Source of the DNA: a virus
Length of the DNA: 46,073 nt
IMG/VR virus record: IMGVR_UViG_3300027763_000090
Coordinates: 1-46,073 of that record
Strand: one strand, 5' to 3'
Notes under the pieces: model-generated
What the model was told of the DNA's origin: nothing
The model's database searches: none
The model's input: only the letters and a program-made list of their open reading frames with translations
Shown: piece after piece, positions 39,512 through 46,073 of the stretch
Numbering within the stretch: the first letter of the stretch is position 1
How the letters are laid out: the number at the start of each line of letters is the position of its first letter
Position numbers and translations under genes: made by a program

Positions 39512-39520
39512 AGTATACCA
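39512..39520 (-). promoter_or_regulatory. Extended -10 promoter candidate for leftward early transcription
   Basis: The minus strand reads TGGTATACT, an extended -10 with 5 of 6 consensus bases; the start would be near 39505. A TTGTCAA half-site (39541-39547), as in the 34322 palindrome, and the variant 18-bp palindrome (39548-39565) lie just upstream, where a regulator would act. Confidence 0.5.
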
Positions 39521-39547
39521 CAAGTTGTTGCCGTATCCCCTTGACAA

Positions 39548-39565
39548 TGTGGAGAGTTCTCCACT
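39548..39565. repeat. 18-bp palindrome, copy 5 (variant)
   Basis: TGTGGAGAGTTCTCCACT keeps both 7-bp arms (GTGGAGA and TCTCCAC) but has a changed centre and end base. It marks the upstream edge of the leftward block, about 45 nt upstream of the predicted start. Confidence 0.85.
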
Positions 39566-39736
39566 CTTGACCCCCACCATACCCCCACCAAGCCCTATTG
39601 GGGTGTGCCGTGCCGTCATGGTGTGAACACTGTTTCGTAACCACGATTCAATTTCTAAAAAATCCGGAATCACAATACTGTACAAAAACACAGTGCCCCC
39701 AAAAAATTTTATAAAAATTGGAAAAACCTCGAGGCG

Positions 39737-39766
39737 AAAAAAAGCCCCGGGTGTTTAGTCCGGGGC
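39737..39766 (-). terminator. Leftward terminator in the divergent region
   Basis: On the minus strand GCCCCGG and CCGGGGC form a 7-bp all-GC stem with a 9-nt loop, followed by seven T. It is a textbook intrinsic terminator, but no leftward gene lies upstream of it in this gap. It may stop antisense transcription from the rightward genes or end a short leftward RNA. Confidence 0.65.
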
Positions 39767-39805
39767 AAAGATGGCAACTGGAAACCATCAAGGAGAAGCA
39801 AGGAC

Positions 39806-39833
39806 TTGCGTCGATGCCGAAAAGGAGTATACA
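39806..39833 (+). promoter_or_regulatory. Candidate rightward promoter for the packaging and capsid genes
   Basis: TTGCGT (39806-39811), 16 nt, then TATACA (39828-39833), ending 40 nt before the ATG at 39874. Both boxes are weak matches, so a phage-specific or activated promoter is as likely. Confidence 0.3.
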
Positions 39834-39873
39834 CTAGCGCCAACGAGGAAGCAACTGAAAAGGATTCCTACGC

Positions 39874-40476
39874 ATGTTAGATCACTTGGTGCATTTTGAA
39901 CCTGAGGTCACCGCTCGGGGAAACTTTGAAAAACTGGACGACGCGACGCCCAGTGATATTCTGTCGGCGCAAGTTGCTACAGAGCAGTGGTTAGCAGAGT
40001 TAGGTGTGGATGACGACGAAGTGGTTGCTAACCAACAGCAGACACAGGCGGCGCGAAAAGCGTTTAATGCCGTGACCACCAACACGGACAGCGCCGATCA
40101 AAAAGCATCTCTTGCGGAACTAAAAACCCCAGCGGCTGTAAGACATCTAACAGGTATGTTGGCTGCGTACGACTGGCAGTTTATAGACATGGCGCAGGAG
40201 ATCCGGGGCTACACGGTAGCTAAACTGGTTGAAGAGACAAAGTCCCCCAACGCCAACATCCGCTTGAAAGCTTTAATCGCGCTAGGCAAGGTCACGGAAG
40301 TGGGGCTCTTTACTGAGCAGATTGAGGTCAAAAAGATTGAGATGTCTGATGCTGAAGTTGAGCAACGCATCAAAGATAAGTTGGCCAAGTTCATGGGGGT
40401 GATAGACGTGGTGGACGTTTCCGAGCGCCCAGATGATAGTCCAGTGGAGAAGAATGATGGGCCAGATGGACTTTGA
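39874..40476 (+). CDS. terS: Terminase small subunit (200 aa)
   Basis: It is immediately upstream of, and overlaps, the large terminase. The sequence is helical with an acidic start (EQWLAELGVDDDEVVANQQQ) and a helix-turn-helix-like middle (AAYDWQFIDMAQEIRGYTVA, then KSPNANIRLKALIALGKVTE). The helical end (VKKIEMSDAEVEQRIKDKLA) would oligomerise. Small terminases bind the packaging site and recruit the large subunit; that role is inferred mainly from position. It is the first gene of the rightward unit. Confidence 0.75.
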   Translation: MLDHLVHFEPEVTARGNFEKLDDATPSDILSAQVATEQWLAELGVDDDEVVANQQQTQAARKAFNAVTTNTDSADQKASLAELKTPAAVRHLTGMLAAYDWQFIDMAQEIRGYTVAKLVEETKSPNANIRLKALIALGKVTEVGLFTEQIEVKKIEMSDAEVEQRIKDKLAKFMGVIDVVDVSERPDDSPVEKNDGPDGL

Positions 40477-42007
40477 GCAGTTCACTTCTATCAGCAAGGT
40501 AGAGCTTGAGGCCATCCAGAAGGCGCTTCCGTTCATGAGTCTTAAAGACAAGATTGAATTGCTGGATGATATTGAGATTAGAGAGCGCCGCGCTAGCCTT
40601 ACGGCTGCTAAAACAAACATGTTGGGCTTTGCTACATCTGTTTATCCCGGGTTTAAGATTGGCCCACACCACAGGAAGCTAGCTAAGATATTCTCGGACG
40701 TGGTTGAGGGTAAGAAAAAGCGTGTGATTATCAACATCGCGCCACGTATGGGTAAGTCTGAGTTCTCATCTTACCTATTTCCCGCGTACTTCCTTGGCAA
40801 GTATCCCAACAAGAAGATCATCATGGGCACGCACACTGCGGGTCTATCTGAAGACTTTGGTCGGCGCGTACGTAACTTGATTGATTCAGATGAATATCGA
40901 GATGTTTTTCCGCAAACTTTGGTGGCAGACGATCAGAAGGCTGCCGGTAAGTGGTCTACAAGCGCTGGCGGTCAGTATTATGCTGCTGGTGTCGGGGGCG
41001 CTCTTGCTGGTCGTGGTGCTGATCTGTTCGTTATTGATGATCCTCACTCAGAGCAGGACGTTAAAATCAATAGTCGGTTGGCTTTTGATACCGCATGGTC
41101 GTGGTTCCAGACGGGGCCGCTCCAACGTCTGATGCCGGGCGGTGCGATCATAATTGTGATGACGCGTTGGTCACTATTAGACCTGACTGGGCGTTTAATT
41201 GACTATCAGTCTAAGAATCCCGATGCAATTCCGTGGGAGATTGTGGAGCTTCCGGCCATTTTGAACGAAGACGAGGACAACGAGAAGTCTCTTTGGCCCG
41301 AGCAGTGGCCACTTGATAGCTTAAAAGCTACAAAAGCGTCGATTGACCCCCGATATTGGAACGCGCAGTATATGCAGCAGCCCACATCTGAGAACTCGGC
41401 CATCGTCAGCCGTAAAATGTGGCGTATTTGGGAACCAGATGACCCGCCAAGGTGTGAGTACATCATTCAGTCTTGGGATACGGCGTTTGAAACCAAGAAC
41501 AACTCCGACTATTCTGCTTGTACGACGTGGGGGATTTTTTACAATGAGGAAGAAAACGATACGCCTCAGCTTATGTTGTTGGATGCTTTCAAAGACAGGA
41601 TGGCTTTCCCTGAACTCAAGGTTGTTGCGCTCAAACACTACAAAGAGTGGGAACCAGACGCGTTCATTGTGGAGAAAAAGGCAGCTGGCGCACCACTGAT
41701 TCAGGAACTCCGGGCGTTGGGAATCCCAGTCCAAGAGTTCTCTCCCAGTCGCGGTAACGACAAGATGGTGCGTGTCAACGCTGTTGCAGATTTGTTCAGC
41801 AGTGGTAAAGTCTGGGCACCCGACACACGCTGGGCACGAGAAGTGATTGAAGAGATGGCCGCGTTCCCAGTTGGGGAGCACGACGACTACGTGGATACGA
41901 CAACACAGGCGCTGCTACGCTTTAGGCAAGGCGGCTTTATCAGTTTAGACACAGACGAGAAAGATGACCTTGAAATCTTTCGCCGTAGGAAACACGAATA
42001 CTACTAG
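40457..42007 (+). CDS. terL: Terminase large subunit (516 aa)
   Basis: The ATG at 40457 is preferred (GGAG 7 nt upstream; 40454 is also possible). The ATPase has Walker A APRMGKSE (95-102), Walker B FVIDDP (191-196) and motif III IIIVMTRWSLLD. The RNase H-like nuclease has SWDTAF with D341, VEKKAAG with E406 and EHDDYVD with D476, D477 and D480. All catalytic residues are present and the length is normal. It translocates DNA into the procapsid and cuts it. It overlaps the small subunit by 20 nt. Confidence 0.95.
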   Translation: MGQMDFEQFTSISKVELEAIQKALPFMSLKDKIELLDDIEIRERRASLTAAKTNMLGFATSVYPGFKIGPHHRKLAKIFSDVVEGKKKRVIINIAPRMGKSEFSSYLFPAYFLGKYPNKKIIMGTHTAGLSEDFGRRVRNLIDSDEYRDVFPQTLVADDQKAAGKWSTSAGGQYYAAGVGGALAGRGADLFVIDDPHSEQDVKINSRLAFDTAWSWFQTGPLQRLMPGGAIIIVMTRWSLLDLTGRLIDYQSKNPDAIPWEIVELPAILNEDEDNEKSLWPEQWPLDSLKATKASIDPRYWNAQYMQQPTSENSAIVSRKMWRIWEPDDPPRCEYIIQSWDTAFETKNNSDYSACTTWGIFYNEEENDTPQLMLLDAFKDRMAFPELKVVALKHYKEWEPDAFIVEKKAAGAPLIQELRALGIPVQEFSPSRGNDKMVRVNAVADLFSSGKVWAPDTRWAREVIEEMAAFPVGEHDDYVDTTTQALLRFRQGGFISLDTDEKDDLEIFRRRKHEYY

Positions 42008-42015
42008 GAACACAC

Positions 42016-44511
42016 ATGGCAACGAACATCGACAAAGCTCTTTACCAACAACCCATGGGCATCGACGCGCTGGGCGAGCAAGAATCACCCATTGAGATTG
42101 AAATTGTTGATCCAGAAGAAGTCACCATTGGTATGGATGGATTAGAAATCACCATCGGCAAAGAAGATGACAATGAAGAAGGCTTTGATGATAACTTGGC
42201 CGAGTACATAAAAGATGGTGCCTTGCAGTCGCTGGCTGGTGACTTGGTGTCTGATATTGACAATGACAAAAATGGCCGCAAGGATTGGGAGAAGACATAC
42301 GTTGATGGTCTGAAGCTGCTGGGATTGCAGATAGAAGAACGCACAGAACCTTGGAATGGCGCATGCGGTGTGTTCCACCCTATGATTACAGAAGCTGTTG
42401 TGCGTTTCCAAGCAGAGACAATTACAGAGACGTTCCCAGCCCAAGGGCCTGTGCGTAGCAAACTCATTGGTAAAGAAACGCCAGAGATGAAAGAAGTCGC
42501 GTCTAACGTTGAAGACGACATGAACTACGAGTTGACGGAAGTCATGACGGAGTACCGCGCTGAACACGAGCGCATGCTCTGGTCACTGCCAGCCACAGGC
42601 TCAGCATTTAAGAAGGTGTACTACGATCCCAATCTAGGCCGTCAGGTGTCGATGTTTATTCCTGCGGAAGATATGTATCTGCCGTACGGTACAACGGATT
42701 TAGATACTTGCTACCGCATCACGCACGTCATGCGTAAGACCAAAAATGAGATCATCAAGCTTCAGCAAGCAGGCTTCTACATTGACGTTGATCTGCCTGA
42801 CGCACCAAAAGATCTGACAGACATTCAGAAAGCCAAGGACAAAGAGACAGGCTTTAGTGATTTGAATGACGACCGCTACACGCTTTATGAGTGCCATGTA
42901 GATTTGAACCTTGAAGGTTACGAGGACAAGGACGACTCTGGTGAAGAGACCGGCATCATGCTGCCGTACGTTGTCACGTTGATTAAAGGCTCCAACGACA
43001 TTCTGTCGATCCGCCGCAACTGGAAAGAAGAAGATGACCTCAGACTCAAACGCCAACACTTTGTGCACTACCAATATATCCCGGGTTTTGGAGCTTACGG
43101 CTTCGGGCTTTTCCATCTTATCGGAGGCTTTGCTAAATCCGCTACCTCCCTCATGCGACAACTCGTCGATGCAGGAACACTCAGCAACTTGCCCGGTGGA
43201 CTCAAGACACGCGGATTGCGAATCAAGGGCGACGATACACCAATCGCACCCGGAGAGTTCCGTGATGTAGACGTTGGCTCGGGCACGATTCGCGACAACA
43301 TCCTGCCGCTGCCATACAAAGAGCCAAGCGCTACTCTGTTTAACTTAATGCAGACAATTGTTGATGAAGGTCGTCGTTTTGCCGCGACTGCTGACATGAA
43401 GGTGTCTGACATGTCTGCGCAGGCTCCTGTTGGAACCACACTTGCGCTGTTAGAGAGACAACTGAAAGTAATGACTGCGGTGCAGGCTCGTGTGCACTTT
43501 GCGCTGAAGCAAGAGTTCAAGCTCTTGAAGAACATCATCCGCGACTACACTGACGCGGACTACACATACACACCCGAGTACGGCACTCGCAAAGCTAAGA
43601 AAGCCGACTATGACTTGGTGGATGTTATCCCCGTGTCAGACCCCAACGCTGCGACCATGTCTCAGCGCGTTGTCCAATATCAAGCCGTCATTCAAATGGC
43701 GCAGATGGCTCCGGACATTTACAACTTGCCAGAGTTACACCGCGGTATGTTGAACGTGCTGGGTATCAAAAACGCTGAGAAACTTGTACCGATTGAGGAC
43801 GATCAGAAGCCAATCGACCCAGTGCAGGAAAACCAGAATGCACTCAAAGGTAAACCGCTTAAGGCCTTCTTACATCAGGATCACGATTCTCACATTCAAG
43901 TGCACATGATGTTGATGCAAGACCCAATGATGCAGCAGTTCATTGGCCAAAACCCACAGGCTCCTAGAATCATGGGCGCAATCACGGCTCACATTGCAGA
44001 ACACGTTGGTTACAAAATGCGTCAGCAAATTGAGCAACAGTTGGGCATGCCGCTGCCGCCCGAAGATGAGAAGTTGCCACCGCAGATTGAGATTGCGTTG
44101 TCCGGCATGATGGCTCAAGCGGCTCAGCAAGTGTTGATGCAGAATCAAGCCAAGGCTGCGCAGATGCAGGCACAGCAACAGATGCAAGACCCCGTCATGC
44201 AGTTGCAAATGCAAGAACTACAACTCAAAGGCCAAGAGTTAGAGTTAAAGAAACAAAAAATGATGATGGATGCCGCTGCCAAGGCCGACGCACAAGAGTT
44301 GAAAGAGCAAGAAGTCAGTGGCAGGTTGGAACTAGATGCTCTTAAAGTTGGTGCACAAATCAACGAGAGCAAAAACAAAGCTCAGTTTGAGCAAGAACGT
44401 GCCGGTATCCAAATGGGTTCCGACATCGCAAAGAGTAAAGCCCAGATGGATTTACAAGCGCGTACTGCTGCGCTCTCAAATAGTAGAAATCAACGTGAGC
44501 CCAAATCATGA
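42016..44511 (+). CDS. Portal protein (831 aa)
   Basis: It follows terL by 8 nt, with an AGGAA site. The core contains EPWNGACGVFHPMITEAVVR, ATGSAFKKVYYDPNLGRQVS and VHYQYIPGFGAYGFGLFHL, which match portal proteins of podovirus-like environmental phages. Twelve copies would form the DNA entry vertex. The acidic N-terminus (residues 20-60) and a Gln/Met/Lys-rich helical tail (690-831, such as QLQMQELQLKGQELELKKQK) make it longer than most portals; the tail may form the internal barrel. It overlaps the next gene by 4 nt. Confidence 0.9.
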   Translation: MATNIDKALYQQPMGIDALGEQESPIEIEIVDPEEVTIGMDGLEITIGKEDDNEEGFDDNLAEYIKDGALQSLAGDLVSDIDNDKNGRKDWEKTYVDGLKLLGLQIEERTEPWNGACGVFHPMITEAVVRFQAETITETFPAQGPVRSKLIGKETPEMKEVASNVEDDMNYELTEVMTEYRAEHERMLWSLPATGSAFKKVYYDPNLGRQVSMFIPAEDMYLPYGTTDLDTCYRITHVMRKTKNEIIKLQQAGFYIDVDLPDAPKDLTDIQKAKDKETGFSDLNDDRYTLYECHVDLNLEGYEDKDDSGEETGIMLPYVVTLIKGSNDILSIRRNWKEEDDLRLKRQHFVHYQYIPGFGAYGFGLFHLIGGFAKSATSLMRQLVDAGTLSNLPGGLKTRGLRIKGDDTPIAPGEFRDVDVGSGTIRDNILPLPYKEPSATLFNLMQTIVDEGRRFAATADMKVSDMSAQAPVGTTLALLERQLKVMTAVQARVHFALKQEFKLLKNIIRDYTDADYTYTPEYGTRKAKKADYDLVDVIPVSDPNAATMSQRVVQYQAVIQMAQMAPDIYNLPELHRGMLNVLGIKNAEKLVPIEDDQKPIDPVQENQNALKGKPLKAFLHQDHDSHIQVHMMLMQDPMMQQFIGQNPQAPRIMGAITAHIAEHVGYKMRQQIEQQLGMPLPPEDEKLPPQIEIALSGMMAQAAQQVLMQNQAKAAQMQAQQQMQDPVMQLQMQELQLKGQELELKKQKMMMDAAAKADAQELKEQEVSGRLELDALKVGAQINESKNKAQFEQERAGIQMGSDIAKSKAQMDLQARTAALSNSRNQREPKS

Positions 44512-44702
44512 TCCAAGACTTCGTACGCGTATTACGTGAAAAAATACGCACTGACATGAACAACTATGCCGATGACTTGGCTGGGGGTTCGTGCCGTACT
44601 TTTGAAGAGTACCAAAAACTCTGCGGGATTATTCAGGGTCTAGCCCTTGCAGAGCGTTATCTACTTGACCTTGCACAGAAAGTTGAAGAATCTAATGAGT
44701 GA
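44508..44702 (+). CDS. Small conserved protein between portal and co-chaperonin (64 aa)
   Basis: The start overlaps the portal stop (ATGA). The sequence (MNNYADDLAGGSCRTFEEYQ, then GIIQGLALAERYLLDLAQKV) is two helices with a conserved look I have met in other phages next to portal genes. It may aid portal or capsid assembly; no function is established. It overlaps the GroES-like gene by 8 nt. Confidence 0.75.
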   Translation: MIQDFVRVLREKIRTDMNNYADDLAGGSCRTFEEYQKLCGIIQGLALAERYLLDLAQKVEESNE

Positions 44703-45126
44703 TCTTGATCTCTCCCCCGGTGCTTTTGCACTGCCTGAACCCATCCAATCTTTGGATGCACCCGAGCCTGATGCTTCAGACGAAATGAAAGCCACGCAAC
44801 TTCCCACCCCAACAGGTTGGAAGATTCTTTGCGCTGTGCCAGATGTCGACGAGAAGATTGCAGGGTCAAACCTGTATAAACCAATTGAGTTTATGCGCCA
44901 AGAAGAAACAGCAACCACTGTGTTGTTTGTTTTGAAAGTAGGCCCTGATGCGTACAACGACACCGCCAAGTTTCCTAACGGGGCATGGTGTAAAGAGGGC
45001 GACTTTGTGTTAGTACGTACTTACTCCGGTACAAGATTTAAGATCTTTGGCAAGGAGTTTCGTCTCATCAACGATGACCAAGTTGATGCTGTTGTGCAAG
45101 ACCCTCGCGGCCTGACCCGCGCTTGA
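44695..45126 (+). CDS. GroES-like phage co-chaperonin (143 aa)
   Basis: The ATG at 44695 lies within the end of the preceding gene. Residues 35-143 read as a Cpn10 fold: PTPTGWKILCAVPDVDEKI, then the mobile-loop-like region with ETATTVLFVLKVGPDAY, and GDFVLVRTYSGTRFKIFGKE with FRLINDDQVDAVV at the end. The first 34 residues are an acidic, Pro-rich extension. Like T4 gp31, it would replace host GroES so that GroEL can fold the large capsid protein, which fits its place just before the scaffold gene. Confidence 0.85.
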   Translation: MSDLDLSPGAFALPEPIQSLDAPEPDASDEMKATQLPTPTGWKILCAVPDVDEKIAGSNLYKPIEFMRQEETATTVLFVLKVGPDAYNDTAKFPNGAWCKEGDFVLVRTYSGTRFKIFGKEFRLINDDQVDAVVQDPRGLTRA

Positions 45127-45136
45127 AAGGAAGAAT

Positions 45137-46073
45137 ATGGCTGAACCGTACAAGTTCCCCGACGAAGTCGAAGACAAGAAGACCAACGAGGTTGAGTTTG
45201 AGATTGAAGGGGCTGATGAAGTAGAGATTGAAATTGAAGACGACACGCCTGAGCGCGACAGAGGCCGCAAGCCCCTAGACCGTGAAGTGCTTGATCCAAC
45301 CGATGAAGAGATCGAGTCCTATTCTGACAAAGTCAAAGGACGCATTAAAGAGCTGACCCACGCCCGTCACGACGAGCGCCGTGTCAAAGAAGCCACGATG
45401 CGTGAAAAGCAAGAGCTTGAGCGTCTTGCACAGCAGTTGATTGAGGAGAACAAACGCCTCAAGCAAAACGTTTACACAGGACAAGAAGCCATCATTGAGG
45501 GCGCTAAGTCAAAAGCCGATACTGAGTTGGCTATGGCAAGGCGTAAACTCAAGGAAGCCCAAGAGTCCTATGACACGGATGCCATCATTGAAGCCCAAGA
45601 AGCTGTGATGGACGCAAAGATTCGTGCAGAACAAGTAAAAAATTATCGTCCAACCCCTTTACAAGACGAAAATTTTGAGGTACAAACGCAACAAGCCCAA
45701 CCTTCAAGGGCTGAACCGGACGAAAAAACTCTGCGCTGGCAGGCTAAAAACCAGTGGTTCGGACAGCAAGGGTTTGAGGAATACACCAGCTACGCACTAG
45801 GGCTGCATCAAAAACTAGTCACAAACGGAGTGGATCCCCGCTCTGCTGAATATTTCGACCAAATTGATGGTCGCATGAAGTCAACTTTTCCGGATTTATT
45901 CGGGCAAGCAAATGACAAGCCAAGGTCTGGTGAGGTTCAAAAACGACCTACGACAGTGGTTGCCTCTGTATCTCGTTCTACGAGTGCAGGAAAAATTAAG
46001 CTAACTCAAACGCAAGTAGCGTTAGCGAAAAAATTTGGTTTAACCCCACAGCAGTATGCTGTTCAAGTAGCAA
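45137..46073 (+). CDS. Capsid scaffold-like protein, cut by the window edge (312 aa seen)
   Basis: An AAAGGAAG site precedes the ATG at 45137; the frame stays open to the last base. The N-terminus is very acidic (ADEVEIEIEDDTPERDR), the middle (about residues 60-180) is coiled coil (KGRIKELTHARHDERRVKEA), and the visible end carries KLTQTQVALAKKFGLTPQQY. Position before the expected major capsid gene, acidic start and coiled coil fit a scaffold that shapes the procapsid. The last motif also occurs in the 118-aa early protein at 24980-25336. Confidence 0.75.
   Translation, partial: MAEPYKFPDEVEDKKTNEVEFEIEGADEVEIEIEDDTPERDRGRKPLDREVLDPTDEEIESYSDKVKGRIKELTHARHDERRVKEATMREKQELERLAQQLIEENKRLKQNVYTGQEAIIEGAKSKADTELAMARRKLKEAQESYDTDAIIEAQEAVMDAKIRAEQVKNYRPTPLQDENFEVQTQQAQPSRAEPDEKTLRWQAKNQWFGQQGFEEYTSYALGLHQKLVTNGVDPRSAEYFDQIDGRMKSTFPDLFGQANDKPRSGEVQKRPTTVVASVSRSTSAGKIKLTQTQVALAKKFGLTPQQYAVQVA

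Larger units (their letters stand above)
39566..39873. other. Intergenic control region between leftward and rightward genes
   Basis: About 308 nt without a credible gene. It holds C-rich sequence (39570-39600), an AT-rich run (39650-39720), a leftward terminator (39737-39766), a candidate rightward promoter (39806-39833) and the Shine-Dalgarno AAAGGA before 39874. Being next to the small terminase gene, it may also hold the packaging (pac or cos) site, but no such site can be named from sequence alone. Confidence 0.5.

Noticed and set aside
36902-39565. Palindromes considered as a CRISPR array
   Set aside because: Spacing is irregular (hundreds of bases), genes lie between copies, and the unit is a full palindrome of 18 bp.
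39433-39591. N-terminal extension of the 126-aa gene across the leader
   Set aside because: It would translate the promoter, terminator stem and palindrome; the ATG at 39432 has its own GGAG.
40444-40449. GTGGAG in the terminase overlap, matching the palindrome half-site
   Set aside because: Single half-site without an inverted partner, and it serves as the terL ribosome site; chance match.

Overview
The window is a contiguous piece of a tailed double-stranded DNA phage (Caudoviricetes), most likely podovirus-like and infecting a Gram-negative bacterium. The evidence is a terminase pair, a long portal protein, a phage co-chaperonin, a scaffold-like protein, a family-A DNA polymerase, a primase-helicase, virion proteins ending in a 3140-residue 'polyvalent' protein, and strong Shine-Dalgarno sites before almost every gene. 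No integrase, tRNA gene, CRISPR array, RNA polymerase or insertion sequence was seen. The major capsid gene and the front of the lysozyme gene are missing, so the window is not the whole genome. The right end stops inside the scaffold gene and the left end starts inside a lysozyme gene, which fits a circularly permuted map cut between them.

Layout. (1) 1-18120, plus strand: end of a GH24 endolysin, a tail protein, a C1q-like putative fibre, three glycine/glutamine-rich virion proteins, and the giant protein (putative metallopeptidase, ADP-ribosyltransferase and LPD38-like domains), followed by convergent terminators at 18148-18230. (2) 18219-31025, minus strand: replication and recombination genes, namely primase-helicase, Xre-like regulator, zinc-binding SSB-like protein, SNF2 helicase, HNH protein, Cas4/RecB-like nuclease, HExxH protein, DNA polymerase A, VRR-NUC nuclease and several small genes. 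(3) 31035-34285, minus strand: a three-gene set of DUF3150-like protein, MoxR/CobS-like AAA ATPase and VWA protein with a metallopeptidase-like motif, with its own promoter/operator-like site at 34313-34347. (4) 34367-39432, minus strand: small accessory genes, including three membrane or short peptides under 60 residues, broken up by five copies of an 18-bp palindrome. (5) 39433-39873: a divergent control region. (6) 39874-46073, plus strand: small and large terminase, portal, a small conserved protein, GroES-like co-chaperonin and scaffold.

How it fits together. Leftward genes starting near 39.5 kb would be early and middle functions (takeover, then replication). Rightward genes from 39.9 kb, continuing past the window and re-entering at position 1, would be packaging, capsid, tail, lysis and ejected proteins.

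The most novel signals are: the palindrome family that sits 1 nt after stop codons and separates small-gene modules; a motif shared by the scaffold-like protein and a small early protein; a long out-of-frame overlap between an HNH gene and a duplicated-domain gene; and the domain make-up of the giant protein. All family assignments come from reading motifs, not from searches.
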